From Halalkalibacter krulwichiae (GTDB taxonomy: Bacteria; Bacillota; Bacilli; Bacillales; Bacillaceae_D), in assembly GCF_002109385.1 (NCBI RefSeq), contig NZ_CP020814.1, positions 1,573,501 to 1,637,500 on the forward strand: DNA of 64,000 bases. The letters are read 5' to 3'. Shown here in pieces: positions 9,253 through 17,953 of the stretch. A program made the position numbers and the translations under genes. The notes under the pieces are model-generated. The model was given only the letters and a program-made list of their open reading frames with translations, ran no database searches and had not been told where the DNA came from. Numbering within the stretch: position 1 is the first letter of the stretch; every line of letters begins with the position of its first letter.

Positions 9253-9681
9253 GTGAATAAATACTGGCCACTCATAAACGTTTATTCAATATCGTTGTCG
9301 ATTTTATGGCTCCTATATGTTATGGGCATTTATCCATATGGTTACGATTATCATTTGACTGCTGATAATGCTTTAGAAGTGGAGAAGGGAATCATAAATC
9401 CAGTAACGTTCTTTATTGAAGCAGGTGATCGTAACATCATTTCAATTATGGTTAGTATAAATTCATTCATCAATAATTGGTTAAAGCTACTACTTTTGAT
9501 CCCACTATTTGTTGCAGGGGTATTTGGTTTTTTCAAGGCTGGGTTAAGAGGGGATGTAAGGCTCCGTACATATGCAATCATTTATCTGATTTTGTTACTA
9601 GTTGTATTAAGTACAAGCATTGTTATATTTCAGAATCAAAATGAAGAGATTTTAAGTTTGTTGATTGATAGTATGCCGTGA
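9253..9681 (+). CDS. Integral membrane protein, unknown function
   Basis: A 142-residue protein with a GTG start behind AAAGGAGAG. There are about three membrane helices: residues ~10-27 (LSILWLLYVMGIY), ~78-95 (LLLLIPLFVAGVFGFF) and ~106-127 (YAIIYLILLLVVLSTSIVIF). The loop between the first two is predicted outside. No conserved motif recognised. The neighbouring lipoprotein gene starts 17 bases later, so they probably form one unit. Confidence 0.65.
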   Translation: MNKYWPLINVYSISLSILWLLYVMGIYPYGYDYHLTADNALEVEKGIINPVTFFIEAGDRNIISIMVSINSFINNWLKLLLLIPLFVAGVFGFFKAGLRGDVRLRTYAIIYLILLLVVLSTSIVIFQNQNEEILSLLIDSMP

Positions 9682-9697
9682 ATGGGAGGAAAACATT

Positions 9698-10339
9698 TTG
9701 GTTATAAAGAAATTTCCATGGTTTATCATTATATTAGTATTAGTTGCTTGCAATAATGAGGATGAAACAATCGAGCAGCAGGAATTAAGAGAAAAGTTAA
9801 TAGAAGTGAATCAATTAGGTGTCATGGGAGAGCTGAATAAGGCGGATATTGATGTTGCGATAAGTGAAGCTTCTCAATTAGATTTACAAGGGGTCGATCG
9901 AAAATGGTTTATTTTATTTCATTTACTATATACGACTAATGGAATCGAAGCTGACACTGAGAAGGTTTACGAGGACAGTCAGTTAAGGATCCTTTATGAG
10001 CAGACTTGGCAAGAGTTGGCATTAGAAAGATATGGTGTCCAGTTAGAAGAGGAAAAGTTGCAAGAAATACTGGAGACGAGTTTACGTCCTTTAAAAGAAA
10101 GTGTGCTTACTTCTGAAGAAGAGCAAGAGGATGGTGTTCATCACTATTTTGCAGAAGCGTTGGGATACAGTCTAGATGAGTATTTTTATATGTATACGAT
10201 ACATGTCTATGAAAGAAGGGCGATCAGTGAGACGTTGTATCCGTTGTTAGAGAGGGAATATAACCTTGCTGATGAGCATGATGTTAGCCTTCAATACCGT
10301 ATGGAAGTGATTGAGGAAATTGTAGAGACTATCGTTTAA
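9698..10339 (+). CDS. Putative lipoprotein, unknown function
   Basis: 213 residues from a TTG start at 9698, chosen because GGGAGGA lies 7 bases upstream and the signal peptide then begins MVIKKFPW with the lipobox LVLVAC at residues ~14-19. The start at 9665 would overlap the previous gene without an RBS. The mature protein is rich in Glu and helical (EEEKLQEILE, SEEEQEDG), without a recognisable motif. It has a vague resemblance to SurA/PrsA-like N-terminal helical regions but is not assignable. Confidence 0.6.
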   Translation: MVIKKFPWFIIILVLVACNNEDETIEQQELREKLIEVNQLGVMGELNKADIDVAISEASQLDLQGVDRKWFILFHLLYTTNGIEADTEKVYEDSQLRILYEQTWQELALERYGVQLEEEKLQEILETSLRPLKESVLTSEEEQEDGVHHYFAEALGYSLDEYFYMYTIHVYERRAISETLYPLLEREYNLADEHDVSLQYRMEVIEEIVETIV

Positions 10340-10586
10340 GCAATATCACTTGCGTAAAGTAGGATCTTTGTTGGAATAGCATATTTTATCATTAAAAAAA
10401 TTTTAATAAAACTTAGCGTTGATCCAATTAAGGGTTAGCGCTTTTTATCAGTTCTTCAAACATGTATCTCTATCCTGAACAGAATTGAGAAGGGATGACC
10501 CTCACAGAGAGGTTTACATGCAAACATACATAATATATACACCTCTTTGAGCAAACTACTACAAAAGAAACAAGAGGTGAGAGAAG

Positions 10587-10871
10587 ATGGAAACCTACAA
10601 TCAGACAGCTTTTCCACGAGGGTTAACAGGAGATGATCCGATGGTGTTGAAAAATGCGCATGAATCTTATGACCTTTTTGTAAATGAGCAATACATAGGG
10701 AAGAAAGAGCTAACAACTCCTGAAGATAACATGAATCATGTCGTAGATTTTCTACACGCCCAAGGAATTGACGATGTATCAACACAATTGAAGGGGGACC
10801 ATTTTAAGGTAAATACAAACGATGAAGAACGTGTCGTAAAGGTATTAAAGGCATATTTGCAAAATAATTAA
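10587..10871 (+). CDS. Hypothetical protein, 94 aa
   Basis: ATG with AGAGGTGAGAG about 8 bases upstream. A soluble, mixed-charge protein ending in a helix (EERVVKVLKAYLQNN). No signal peptide or membrane helix, and no family recognised. Stands alone, followed by a strong hairpin. Confidence 0.6.
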   Translation: METYNQTAFPRGLTGDDPMVLKNAHESYDLFVNEQYIGKKELTTPEDNMNHVVDFLHAQGIDDVSTQLKGDHFKVNTNDEERVVKVLKAYLQNN

Positions 10872-10883
10872 TTGAATCAGGAT

Positions 10884-10932
10884 GAATTCGAAAGATCCAA
10901 GTGCAAAAGCTGCATTTGGATCTTTCGAATTC
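10884..10932 (+). terminator. Long hairpin after the 94-aa gene
   Basis: Arms of about 22 bp beginning GAATTCGAAAGATCCAA (10884-10905) pair with the reverse complement ending at 10932, around a short AAAGC loop. No T tract follows, so it may be a 3'-end stabiliser or processed hairpin and not a classical terminator. Confidence 0.5.
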
Positions 10933-11099
10933 AGATGGTGATTCAATAATTTACACTAAAAACAGTAAGAAAAAATCAATTTGTCAATTTTCGAATAATA
11001 TTGACATTTGAAGCGTTTTTATTTATTATCAAATTAGTGAAAGTGTTTCCCTAATATAGTAATAGGTGTTTAAGAATTCAGTCTCTTTATTCGTTCGAT

Positions 11100-11115
11100 T
11101 TGTAACCGATTACAA
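11100..11115 (+). promoter_or_regulatory. Candidate cre (CcpA) site
   Basis: TTGTAACCGATTACAA matches the Bacillus cre pattern WTGNAANCGNWWNCAW at every fixed position. It lies 65 bases before the TRAP transporter start. Carbon catabolite control of this uptake system is inferred. Confidence 0.6.
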
Positions 11116-11179
11116 TGAAGTTCCCTGAATCATTTATTATATTGGGAAAAGAAAATAATGAAAAAATGGGGGAAGAAAG

Positions 11180-12190
11180 ATGAAAAAAAACAAAGCTCTT
11201 TTTACTGTATTATTTGTGTCAATGCTCCTTCTACTCGCTGCATGTGGCGGCAATGAAGGTGCTCAGTCTGACGGAATATCAGATGAGCAAACGTATAACT
11301 TCCGGGTTTCGTTAGTAACTCCACCATCCCATGGTTGGACAGTAACAGCGGAGAAATTTAATGAAGAACTTCAAGCACGTTCTGATGGTCGTATGAGTGC
11401 AGAAGTATTTCCAAGTGAACAACTTGGTTCTGAAGCTGATATGGTTCAACAAATGGAAATAGGATCACTAGATTTTGGTTTTATTACAAATGCCTACATG
11501 AGTACTAGATCTGAATCTTTAAATGCGTGGTTTATGCCGTTTTTATTTGAAAATTTAGAAGAGGCAAGCCAAGTTCGTCAATCAGAAGAAGCAAAGCAAA
11601 TGTTAGCTGAGCTTGAGTCGCAAGGACTTGTTGGATTAGACTTCAGTTTTGCTGGAGAGCGTCATGTATTAATGAAGAGTGGTGCAATTGAAGATCCATC
11701 TGATTTAGCTGGTAAGAAATTACGTATCATTGGTAATCCAGTTATGCAAGAATTTTGGACTGGTTTAGGAGTTAGTCCTACACCGATGCCGCTTGGGGAA
11801 GTTTATTCATCACTACAAACAGGTGTTATTGATGGAATTGATATTGATTTAGATGCTCTTGTTTCTTTAAATCTGCAAGAGATTGCTGATGATTTAACAT
11901 TAACAAAGCATATGGCATTCCCATCAGTTGTTGTAATGAGTCAAGAAGTGTTCAATTCACTATCAGCTGAAGACCAAGAAATTGTAAAAGAAGCGATGCA
12001 GGCGGCAGTTGATTGGGGAGTTGAAGATGCGATTCAACGTGAGGAAAGCAACCTTGCAAAATTACAAGATGCTGGCTTAACAATTATTGATAATGTTGAT
12101 ACAAGTGCTTTTACATCTGTACAAGAAGATATCTATTCTAAATATAGCAGCAATGAAATCATTAATAGTTTCATAGAAAGCAATCAGTAA
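11180..12190 (+). CDS. TRAP transporter substrate-binding protein, DctP family
   Basis: A 336-residue lipoprotein (lipobox LLLLAACGG) of the DctP family, the extracytoplasmic receptor of a TRAP transporter. Such proteins bind organic acids; the family Arg that salt-bridges the substrate carboxylate is likely in GKKLRIIGNPVM (about residue 181). ATG preceded by GGGGGAAGAAAG. First gene of a dctPQM-type operon with a cre site upstream. The substrate is unknown. The catabolic cluster starting 2-3 kb downstream (ketone/ester/acid degradation) is a plausible consumer, but that is inference. Confidence 0.9.
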   Translation: MKKNKALFTVLFVSMLLLLAACGGNEGAQSDGISDEQTYNFRVSLVTPPSHGWTVTAEKFNEELQARSDGRMSAEVFPSEQLGSEADMVQQMEIGSLDFGFITNAYMSTRSESLNAWFMPFLFENLEEASQVRQSEEAKQMLAELESQGLVGLDFSFAGERHVLMKSGAIEDPSDLAGKKLRIIGNPVMQEFWTGLGVSPTPMPLGEVYSSLQTGVIDGIDIDLDALVSLNLQEIADDLTLTKHMAFPSVVVMSQEVFNSLSAEDQEIVKEAMQAAVDWGVEDAIQREESNLAKLQDAGLTIIDNVDTSAFTSVQEDIYSKYSSNEIINSFIESNQ

Positions 12191-12208
12191 GACGATAGGG
12201 GCGTAGTA

Positions 12209-12700
12209 GTGACTTTAACTAACTTTTTCGGAAAATTAAGTGATGCTATCCATAAGGTAGAAAAGTTGATAGTTATGATCTTAATAGTTGCAATGTTTTT
12301 AGCACTTACAGCTGGTGTATTTTTCCGTTATTATCTAAACAGCCCCTTATTCTGGAGTGACGAGTTTGCTATTTTCACTTTGGTTTGGTTAACCTTTTTG
12401 GGTGGAAGTATAGGTATTAAACGGCAGCAAACAGCTGCCGTAACCATTTTAGTAGATAAATTGAATGAAAAGAGTCGAAAGATCATTGCAAGTATAGGTT
12501 TTGTGATTATTTTATTATTTTGTTTGTTTATCGTTTACTATTCTTATATTTGGTTAAGTTCACCAAATATCGTATTACAAAAATCTAATTCGATGCAGCT
12601 TCCGATGATTTACCCTTATTTAAGTGTTCCAATAGGCTTTATCTTTATGAGTTTACACTCGGTGCATTTATTTTTGTTAAGTCTAAAGGAAACTTTATAA
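12209..12700 (+). CDS. TRAP transporter small permease, DctQ family
   Basis: 163 residues with four hydrophobic helices (about 20-42, 52-66, 92-115 and 130-155). The DctQ-type segment SPLFWSDEFAIFTLVWLTFLG follows helix 1. GTG start at 12209 with AGGGG 8 bases before. It lies 18 bases after the DctP gene and 15 before the large permease, which fits a three-part TRAP operon. Forms the membrane complex with DctM. Confidence 0.88.
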   Translation: MTLTNFFGKLSDAIHKVEKLIVMILIVAMFLALTAGVFFRYYLNSPLFWSDEFAIFTLVWLTFLGGSIGIKRQQTAAVTILVDKLNEKSRKIIASIGFVIILLFCLFIVYYSYIWLSSPNIVLQKSNSMQLPMIYPYLSVPIGFIFMSLHSVHLFLLSLKETL

Positions 12701-12715
12701 GGGGAGGGGTTCACG

Positions 12716-13989
12716 ATGTTAATCGCTTTGTTTGTGTTTATCGTTCTATTATTGTTACGTATACCTATAGCAATTGTTTTAGGAATAACAAGTATTTCTT
12801 ATATCGTCATTAGTGGGAGTTTAGGACTTTTAAATACGGTTCCACAACGGTTATATTCTGGTTTAGAAAGCTACGGACTGTTAGCGATTCCTTTGTTCAT
12901 GCTTGCTGGGGAATTAATGAACTCAGGGGGATTACAAAGCGTCTCGTTCGTTTTGCCAAAGTGTTATTTGGGCACTATCGAGCTGGGTTAGCATATGTAA
13001 ATGTTGTCGCGAATATGTTTCTAGCTTCAATCATTGGTTCAGCCACAGCGCAAATAGCTATGATGAGTAAAGTCATGGTTCCATCAATGGAAGAAGAAGG
13101 ATACAAGCGATCTTTTGCAGCTGCAACGACTTCTGCTGCTGCACTACTTGGACCAATTATTCCACCAAGTATGTTGTTTATCATTTACGGTGTACAATCA
13201 GGAACATCGATTGGGACGATGTTCTTAGCTGGGATTATGCCAGGGATTCTCTTAGGACTTTCTTTTATTCTACTAATCATGTATATCGGTTATCGTCAAA
13301 AGTTACCTAAATCTGAGAAAGAGCCTTTGAAAAATGTTTTTGAAGCTTCTTTCAAAATCATACCTGCTTTAATGGTTCCTGGAATCATTATTGTAGGGAT
13401 CATTAGCGGAGTGTTTACTCCTACTGAATCAGCGGCGATTGCATGCTTACTTGCAATCATTGTTGGATTCTTCCTATATCGAGATTTGAAAATCAAAGAC
13501 GTTCCTGACATTTTAGTGAATACAGCGATGACAACTGCGACAGTGACACTGCTAATTGCAATGGCGAATATTTTCGGATGGGTATTAACATTTGAGGGAA
13601 TTCCGCAAATGTTAGCGAAAACCATGACAGGTATCACGGATAGTCCACTATTGTTCCTTTTATTAACGAATCTATTATTACTATTAATAGGGACGGTAAT
13701 TGATGGAATCGCAGCATTAATCATCTTGGTTCCGATCTTCTTACCGATGATTAATATGTACGGCATTGATCCTGTTCACTTTGGGATTATCATTTGTATC
13801 AACTTAACGATTGGATTGTTAACACCACCAGTAGGAGCAGGTCTATTCATTGCTTCTTCGGTTGGTCAAGTGAAGATTGAAGCTTTAACGAAAGCAATCT
13901 TCCCATTTTTAATTGTTTCGTTTATTGTCTTACTGATCATTACCATTTGGCCAGAGATCGTATTATGGATTCCGAATATGGTGAGATAA
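12716..13989 (+). pseudogene. TRAP transporter large permease, DctM family, frame broken at 12926-12930
   Basis: The ~425-residue, 12-helix DctM subunit that carries the ion-coupled transport path. Frame 1 runs 12716-12991 and the rest continues in another frame to TAA at 13987-13989. Adding one G to the GGGGG run at 12926-12930 restores NSGGITKRLVRFAKVLFG, the expected DctM consensus. The downstream part keeps family features: LGPIIPPSMLFIIYG, FTPTESAAIA, NLTIGLLTPPVGAGLF. As written it encodes only the first ~75 residues of DctM. RBS AAGGGGAGGGG before the ATG. Confidence 0.88.
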
Positions 13990-14004
13990 ATTTTTTACAA
14001 TTAA

Positions 14005-14322
14005 GAAGCTGGGACGTTTTCTCTATCCATTATTGGATGAGAAATTGCCTTTTTAATGAAAATTAAACTTCAGACTGTAGACAAAGGCCTTTGAGTTTCG
14101 TTTCTCAAAGGCCTTTTTACGCTATTTCTCCTATTTCTTTTGATCGTTGAAGAGTAGGGAATTTCTATCTTTCCGCTCAACAAAGCGGACGGGATGGGAG
14201 GGCCGACTCCTGCAGGAGGGAAGGGCAGGTTGAAATCCACCGGCGCAGCCGGTTAGTTCAACGCCCGCCTGCGGAAAGCGTGCCCCCATCCCGGGAGCGA
14301 GGTCGAAGCTCCTTTTCAAGTC
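14005..14322. repeat. Dispersed repeat, copy 1
   Basis: Starts with GAAGCTGGGACG, then TCTATCCATTATTGGATGAG, and from 14057 to 14322 is nearly identical (a few substitutions and two 1-base indels) to 56990-57257. It is GC-richer than its surroundings and contains strong inverted repeats: CAAAGGCCTTTGAG with CTCAAAGGCCTTT (also a terminator-like hairpin for the DctM gene), CGGGATGGG with CCCATCCCG, and CCGGCGCAGCCGG. The short open frame on the minus strand across it (14131-14331) is not a gene. Confidence 0.8.
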
Positions 14323-14405
14323 TACCGGCATACTCTGTTTGCCATCATATCATACCCAAAAAATGCCATTTATTATTGAGATTTTTTATAAAGGATTGGT
14401 AATAC

Positions 14406-14429
14406 GCACCTGAAAAGGGTGCTTTTTTT
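14406..14429 (+). terminator. Short hairpin with T tract
   Basis: GCACC ... GGTGC (14406-14410 with 14418-14422) followed by TTTTTTT. It lies between the repeat and the acyltransferase gene. Confidence 0.5.
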
Positions 14430-14495
14430 CATTGAGAAAAAGAATGAGATCGAAGAGAATAGGAGGATGTGTGAATATAGAAGGGCGTTGATAAC

Positions 14496-15578
14496 GTGAC
14501 AAAAGAAATGAAAGAAGTGTATTGGCTTCGAGTCATAGCTTGTTTGAGTGTTGTCCTTACTCACGCGGTGAGCAGAGTCATAACAGACTTCTCTTTATCA
14601 GGGGATATTCGAGTTGGGTATCGGACGTTGCAAATGCTATTGCTTTACGGTACACCAATGTTTGTCCTTATTTCAACGATTGTAATGACGCATGCATATC
14701 AAGATAAAATACCAAAAGGGTTTCTCATAAAGAGAGTGAAATATATTTTCATTCCATATATCGTTATGTCACTATTCTATGCTGGCGACAAGTACTATCG
14801 GTTTAACTGGTCGTTAGCTGATTTGGTTACAGAATTTGGATACAATCTCATTGGTCAGTGGCATGGTTACTTCGTATTAATCATTTTTTAGTTTTACTTG
14901 TTGCATCTATTATTTGTAAAATACATGAAGCGATTTAAAGCCGCTCAAGTCCTTACGGCTAGTTTTGTCATTAGCGCAGGATACTGGGTGTGTTTGTATT
15001 TTTATTTCATTGATTTCGTGAATCATTCGAGTTACTTAACACTGTTCTTTTCTAGAATTTTGTTCTTTGGTTGGCTCTTTTATTACGTTGTCGCTTATTA
15101 TTGTGGAAGAAACTATGAACGTTTTAAACAATTCCTCCATAACAATTGGATGTTGATTGTGATCGGGACGGCTGTATCACTTGGAGTGGTCCAATATATT
15201 TATCATTCAGGACTGTTAACGAGAGTGACATCAGCTCGTTTTGATTTAATTCCGTATACGGTATTTTTCTTTTTCCTTTCCTTCTACCTTGTTTCAAAAG
15301 TGAAACAGACTCCGAAGTGGGTAGTTACTATTAGTGAATATTCATTTGGAATTTATTTGCTTCATCCTTTTGTTCAAACTGTATTTAGTAGGAGGTTAGC
15401 GATTACAAGCATGACGGAAATTCAATATGTAATTGTCCAGTTGTTAGCTGGGATCGTAATACCGATTGTGATGATTTACTTTGTGTCTAAATGGAGATAT
15501 GGTACTTTTATAGTTGGAAAATCAGGTGGTAGGAAGAAGAAAGTAACGGATCGTTATGAGCAGTCAAGGGCTGCGTAG
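14496..15578 (+). pseudogene. Acyltransferase family 3 membrane protein with in-frame TAG
   Basis: A multi-helix membrane protein of the acyltransferase-3 family (O-acetylation of surface sugars or peptidoglycan-type substrates). Seen: the N-terminal YWLRVIACLSVVLTHAVSR with the family His, followed by about ten hydrophobic helices and a final YSFGIYLLHPFVQ block. Codon 132 is TAG (14889-14891). The same frame continues FYLLHLLFVKYMKRF to TAA at 15576-15578, about 360 codons in all. The TAG replaces what is probably CAG (Gln). GTG start at 14496 behind AGAAGGGCG. No G-run is involved here. The gene is either truly inactive, misread at one base, or read through. Confidence 0.8.
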
Positions 15579-15614
15579 GTTTGACAGGTGCACTAGCACT
15601 TGTCGAATTATAGT

Positions 15615-16205
15615 CTAACTTTTAATGTAAACCTTCTTTGTATAGAAAGTCGCGATTTTAACTATTTGTTCAGCCATATACGTTTTTGGATGGTTAAAGT
15701 CGTTTTGGATCCACTCGAGGATGAGCCCTATCATTCCGCTGACGCGATATGTATAAAAAAGTTCAATATTAATGTCTGTATCAATGTCATTTGCCTGGAA
15801 GTCAATATCTTCTCTAAAGTGTTTCTTCATGGACTCAATTAATTGGTCTCTGAAATTATGGGTAATATGAGAGCCTAGCATCACTTGATAAAATTGTTTG
15901 TACTCGATAAAGTGGTCAAATAAAGGAATGGTAGAAAGCTCTAATATATTTACTTCCGTATCAGAGTTCAAATAGCAGTGACGAAATGCTTTGCGTAGTT
16001 CAACAAAGACATCTTCAATCATCTCTTCTAATAAATCTTCTTTTTGCTCGTAGTGAAAATAAAATGTACCACGATTAAATTCAGCTTCTCTCACGATTTC
16101 GGTTATGGTAATTTCGTCAAAGGGTTTCTTCTGTAGCAAAGTTAAAAGAATTTTCTTGAAAATCTTTTTAGATCGTATGGCTTTCTTTTGAGTCGTTTGA
16201 TTCAT
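15615..16205 (-). CDS. TetR/AcrR family regulator
   Basis: 196 residues. The N-terminal TetR helix-turn-helix covers about residues 12-58 (ITITEIVREAEFNRGTFYFH is the recognition segment), followed by the ligand domain (HYEQKEDLLEEM onward) of the TetR_C_7-like type. Start ATG 16205 with AAAGGTGGAAAG upstream. It is transcribed away from the aldehyde dehydrogenase gene, with 183 bases between the two starts, so it probably represses that gene and perhaps the operon behind it. The effector cannot be read from the sequence. Confidence 0.88.
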   Translation of the reverse strand: MNQTTQKKAIRSKKIFKKILLTLLQKKPFDEITITEIVREAEFNRGTFYFHYEQKEDLLEEMIEDVFVELRKAFRHCYLNSDTEVNILELSTIPLFDHFIEYKQFYQVMLGSHITHNFRDQLIESMKKHFREDIDFQANDIDTDINIELFYTYRVSGMIGLILEWIQNDFNHPKTYMAEQIVKIATFYTKKVYIKS

Positions 16206-16298
16206 TGTAAGCTTTCCACCTTTTCTAAATAAAATAGTTTCTATTATACAATATGTGAGAAAGTGTTAAGTTTTGTACAATTATTAATATTTTGATTA

Positions 16299-16314
16299 TT
16301 GGAAACGGTTACAA
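16299..16314 (+). promoter_or_regulatory. Candidate cre (CcpA) site
   Basis: TTGGAAACGGTTACAA fits WTGNAANCGNWWNCAW. It lies in the TetR/aldehyde dehydrogenase divergent region, 75 bases before the ATG at 16389. Suggests catabolite repression of the degradation block. Confidence 0.55.
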
Positions 16315-16388
16315 TGATGACTATAATAACTTTACATACAATTATTTGCCTGAACGTATTGCTTTAATTATAAAAGGGGGTCTTCAGT

Positions 16389-17882
16389 ATGTCCACATTA
16401 ATTGCATTAAATTCAAAGGCAGTCGAGTTTACTTCCAAACCTTTAAAAATGTTAATAGGTGGTAGATGGGTAGATGCAATGTCAGGTAAAAGAACGGAAA
16501 TAAGAAATCCGGCAACAGGTGAGTTAATTACTACAGCGGCAGAAGGTGATAAAGAGGATGTAGATTTGGCAGTTGCAGCGGCACGAAGAGCATTTGAAGA
16601 AGGTCCTTGGCCTAAAATGAAGCCAAATGAAAGAGCAAGGCTCATTTTAAAACTTGCAGATTTAATTGAAGCAAATGCGGAAGAATTGGCACATTTGGAT
16701 ACGCTTGATTATGGTCAACCGGTTTCTCTTACGACTGGCTTTGCAGCAGCAGCAGCTGATAATTTCCGTTATTATGCAGGATGGGCAACGAAAATAACAG
16801 GAGAAACAATTCCTTCTTCAACCCCTGGAAACATCTTTAACTATACGATTCGTGAACCAATTGGCGTTTGTGCAGGGATTGTTCCGTGGAATGCACCGTT
16901 AATGAATGCAATTATGAAAATTTCAGCACCATTGGCAGTTGGAAATACAGTCATTGTCAAACCTTCTGAAGAGACCCCGATTAGCTTGCTGCGTTTTGCT
17001 GAATTAGTCCAAGAAGCAGGGTTCCCAGATGGAGTCGTTAATATTGTCACTGGCTATGGAGCGACTGTCGGTGCAGCGCTTGCCTCACATACCGATGTCG
17101 ACAAAATTGCGTTTACTGGTTCTACTGTTGTTGGGAAAGAAATCATCCAGAATAGTGCGGTTAACATTAAAAAAGTAACACTTGAGTTAGGTGGGAAATC
17201 TGCTCATATTATATTTGATGATGCCGACTATGAAACAGCTCTAGCAAATGCTGCCAATTCAATCTTTTTCAACTCTGGTCAAGTGTGTTTTGCCGGATCT
17301 CGATTATATGTTGAAAAAGGCATTTATGATCGTTTCTTAGCTGACTTAGCTGAATACTCGAAAAATTACCGTGTAGGAAATGGCTTTGACAAGGATACGG
17401 TTATCGGGCCTCTTATTTCATCTAAACAGAAACAACGAGTCCTTCATTATTTGGATATTGGCCAACAGGAAGGAGCAGAGATGATAATTGGCGGTGATGC
17501 TAAAGAGGCAAATCTAGCAAATGGACATTTTGTTAAGCCGACGGTAATGGCTAATGTTCATAATGACATGACGATTGCGAAAGAGGAAATCTTTGGTCCT
17601 GTCGTTTCTGCTATGCCGTTTGATGATATTGATGAAGTGATTAAACAAGCGAACAATACGGTTTATGGTTTAGGTGGAGGGATATGTACAACGGATCTTC
17701 GGAAAGCACATAAAGTAGCTCACGCATTACGAACTGGAAATGTATGGGTCAATACGTACAATATCACAGAGCCGGGCTCACCGTTTGGAGGTTACAAACA
17801 AAGTGGGTTGGGGAGAGAAAATGGGGCTGCATCCATTGATATGTATACAGAAATTAAAAACATCTGGATTAACTTAGGTTAA
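16389..17882 (+). CDS. NAD(P)-dependent aldehyde dehydrogenase
   Basis: 497 residues, the standard ALDH length. The general base Glu266 is in LELGGKSAH and the catalytic Cys300 in NSGQVCFAGSR. Also seen: the cofactor segment FTGSTVVGK, PWNAP, and the C-terminal SPFGGYKQSGLGRENG. It oxidises an aldehyde to the acid in the cytoplasm. RBS AAAAGGGGG. First gene of the catabolic block, followed at 70 bases by two acyl-CoA ligases that could activate the acid product. In the proposed Baeyer-Villiger route it would take the oxo-acid or aldehyde made by the alcohol dehydrogenase at 22809. Confidence 0.92.
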   Translation: MSTLIALNSKAVEFTSKPLKMLIGGRWVDAMSGKRTEIRNPATGELITTAAEGDKEDVDLAVAAARRAFEEGPWPKMKPNERARLILKLADLIEANAEELAHLDTLDYGQPVSLTTGFAAAAADNFRYYAGWATKITGETIPSSTPGNIFNYTIREPIGVCAGIVPWNAPLMNAIMKISAPLAVGNTVIVKPSEETPISLLRFAELVQEAGFPDGVVNIVTGYGATVGAALASHTDVDKIAFTGSTVVGKEIIQNSAVNIKKVTLELGGKSAHIIFDDADYETALANAANSIFFNSGQVCFAGSRLYVEKGIYDRFLADLAEYSKNYRVGNGFDKDTVIGPLISSKQKQRVLHYLDIGQQEGAEMIIGGDAKEANLANGHFVKPTVMANVHNDMTIAKEEIFGPVVSAMPFDDIDEVIKQANNTVYGLGGGICTTDLRKAHKVAHALRTGNVWVNTYNITEPGSPFGGYKQSGLGRENGAASIDMYTEIKNIWINLG

Positions 17883-17953
17883 TAGAAGCTGCCTCAGGTT
17901 AGCTCTTCATGCTTACCTGGGGTGGAATGATTTGATAAGTATAGGAGGAGCAG

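Noticed and set aside
10884..10932. Long GAATTC-ended hairpin as a mobile-element end or attachment site
   Set aside because: No second copy or flanking duplication is visible; its place right after a gene suits a 3'-end hairpin.
14131..14331. Minus-strand open frame over the repeat, with a partner at 56959-57174
   Set aside because: Both cover the same structured 266-bp repeat and disagree in frame after small indels, so they do not code.
15583..15606. Hairpin between the acyltransferase and TetR genes as terminator
   Set aside because: The stem is short with a G-U pair and no T tract follows, so I left it out of the feature list.
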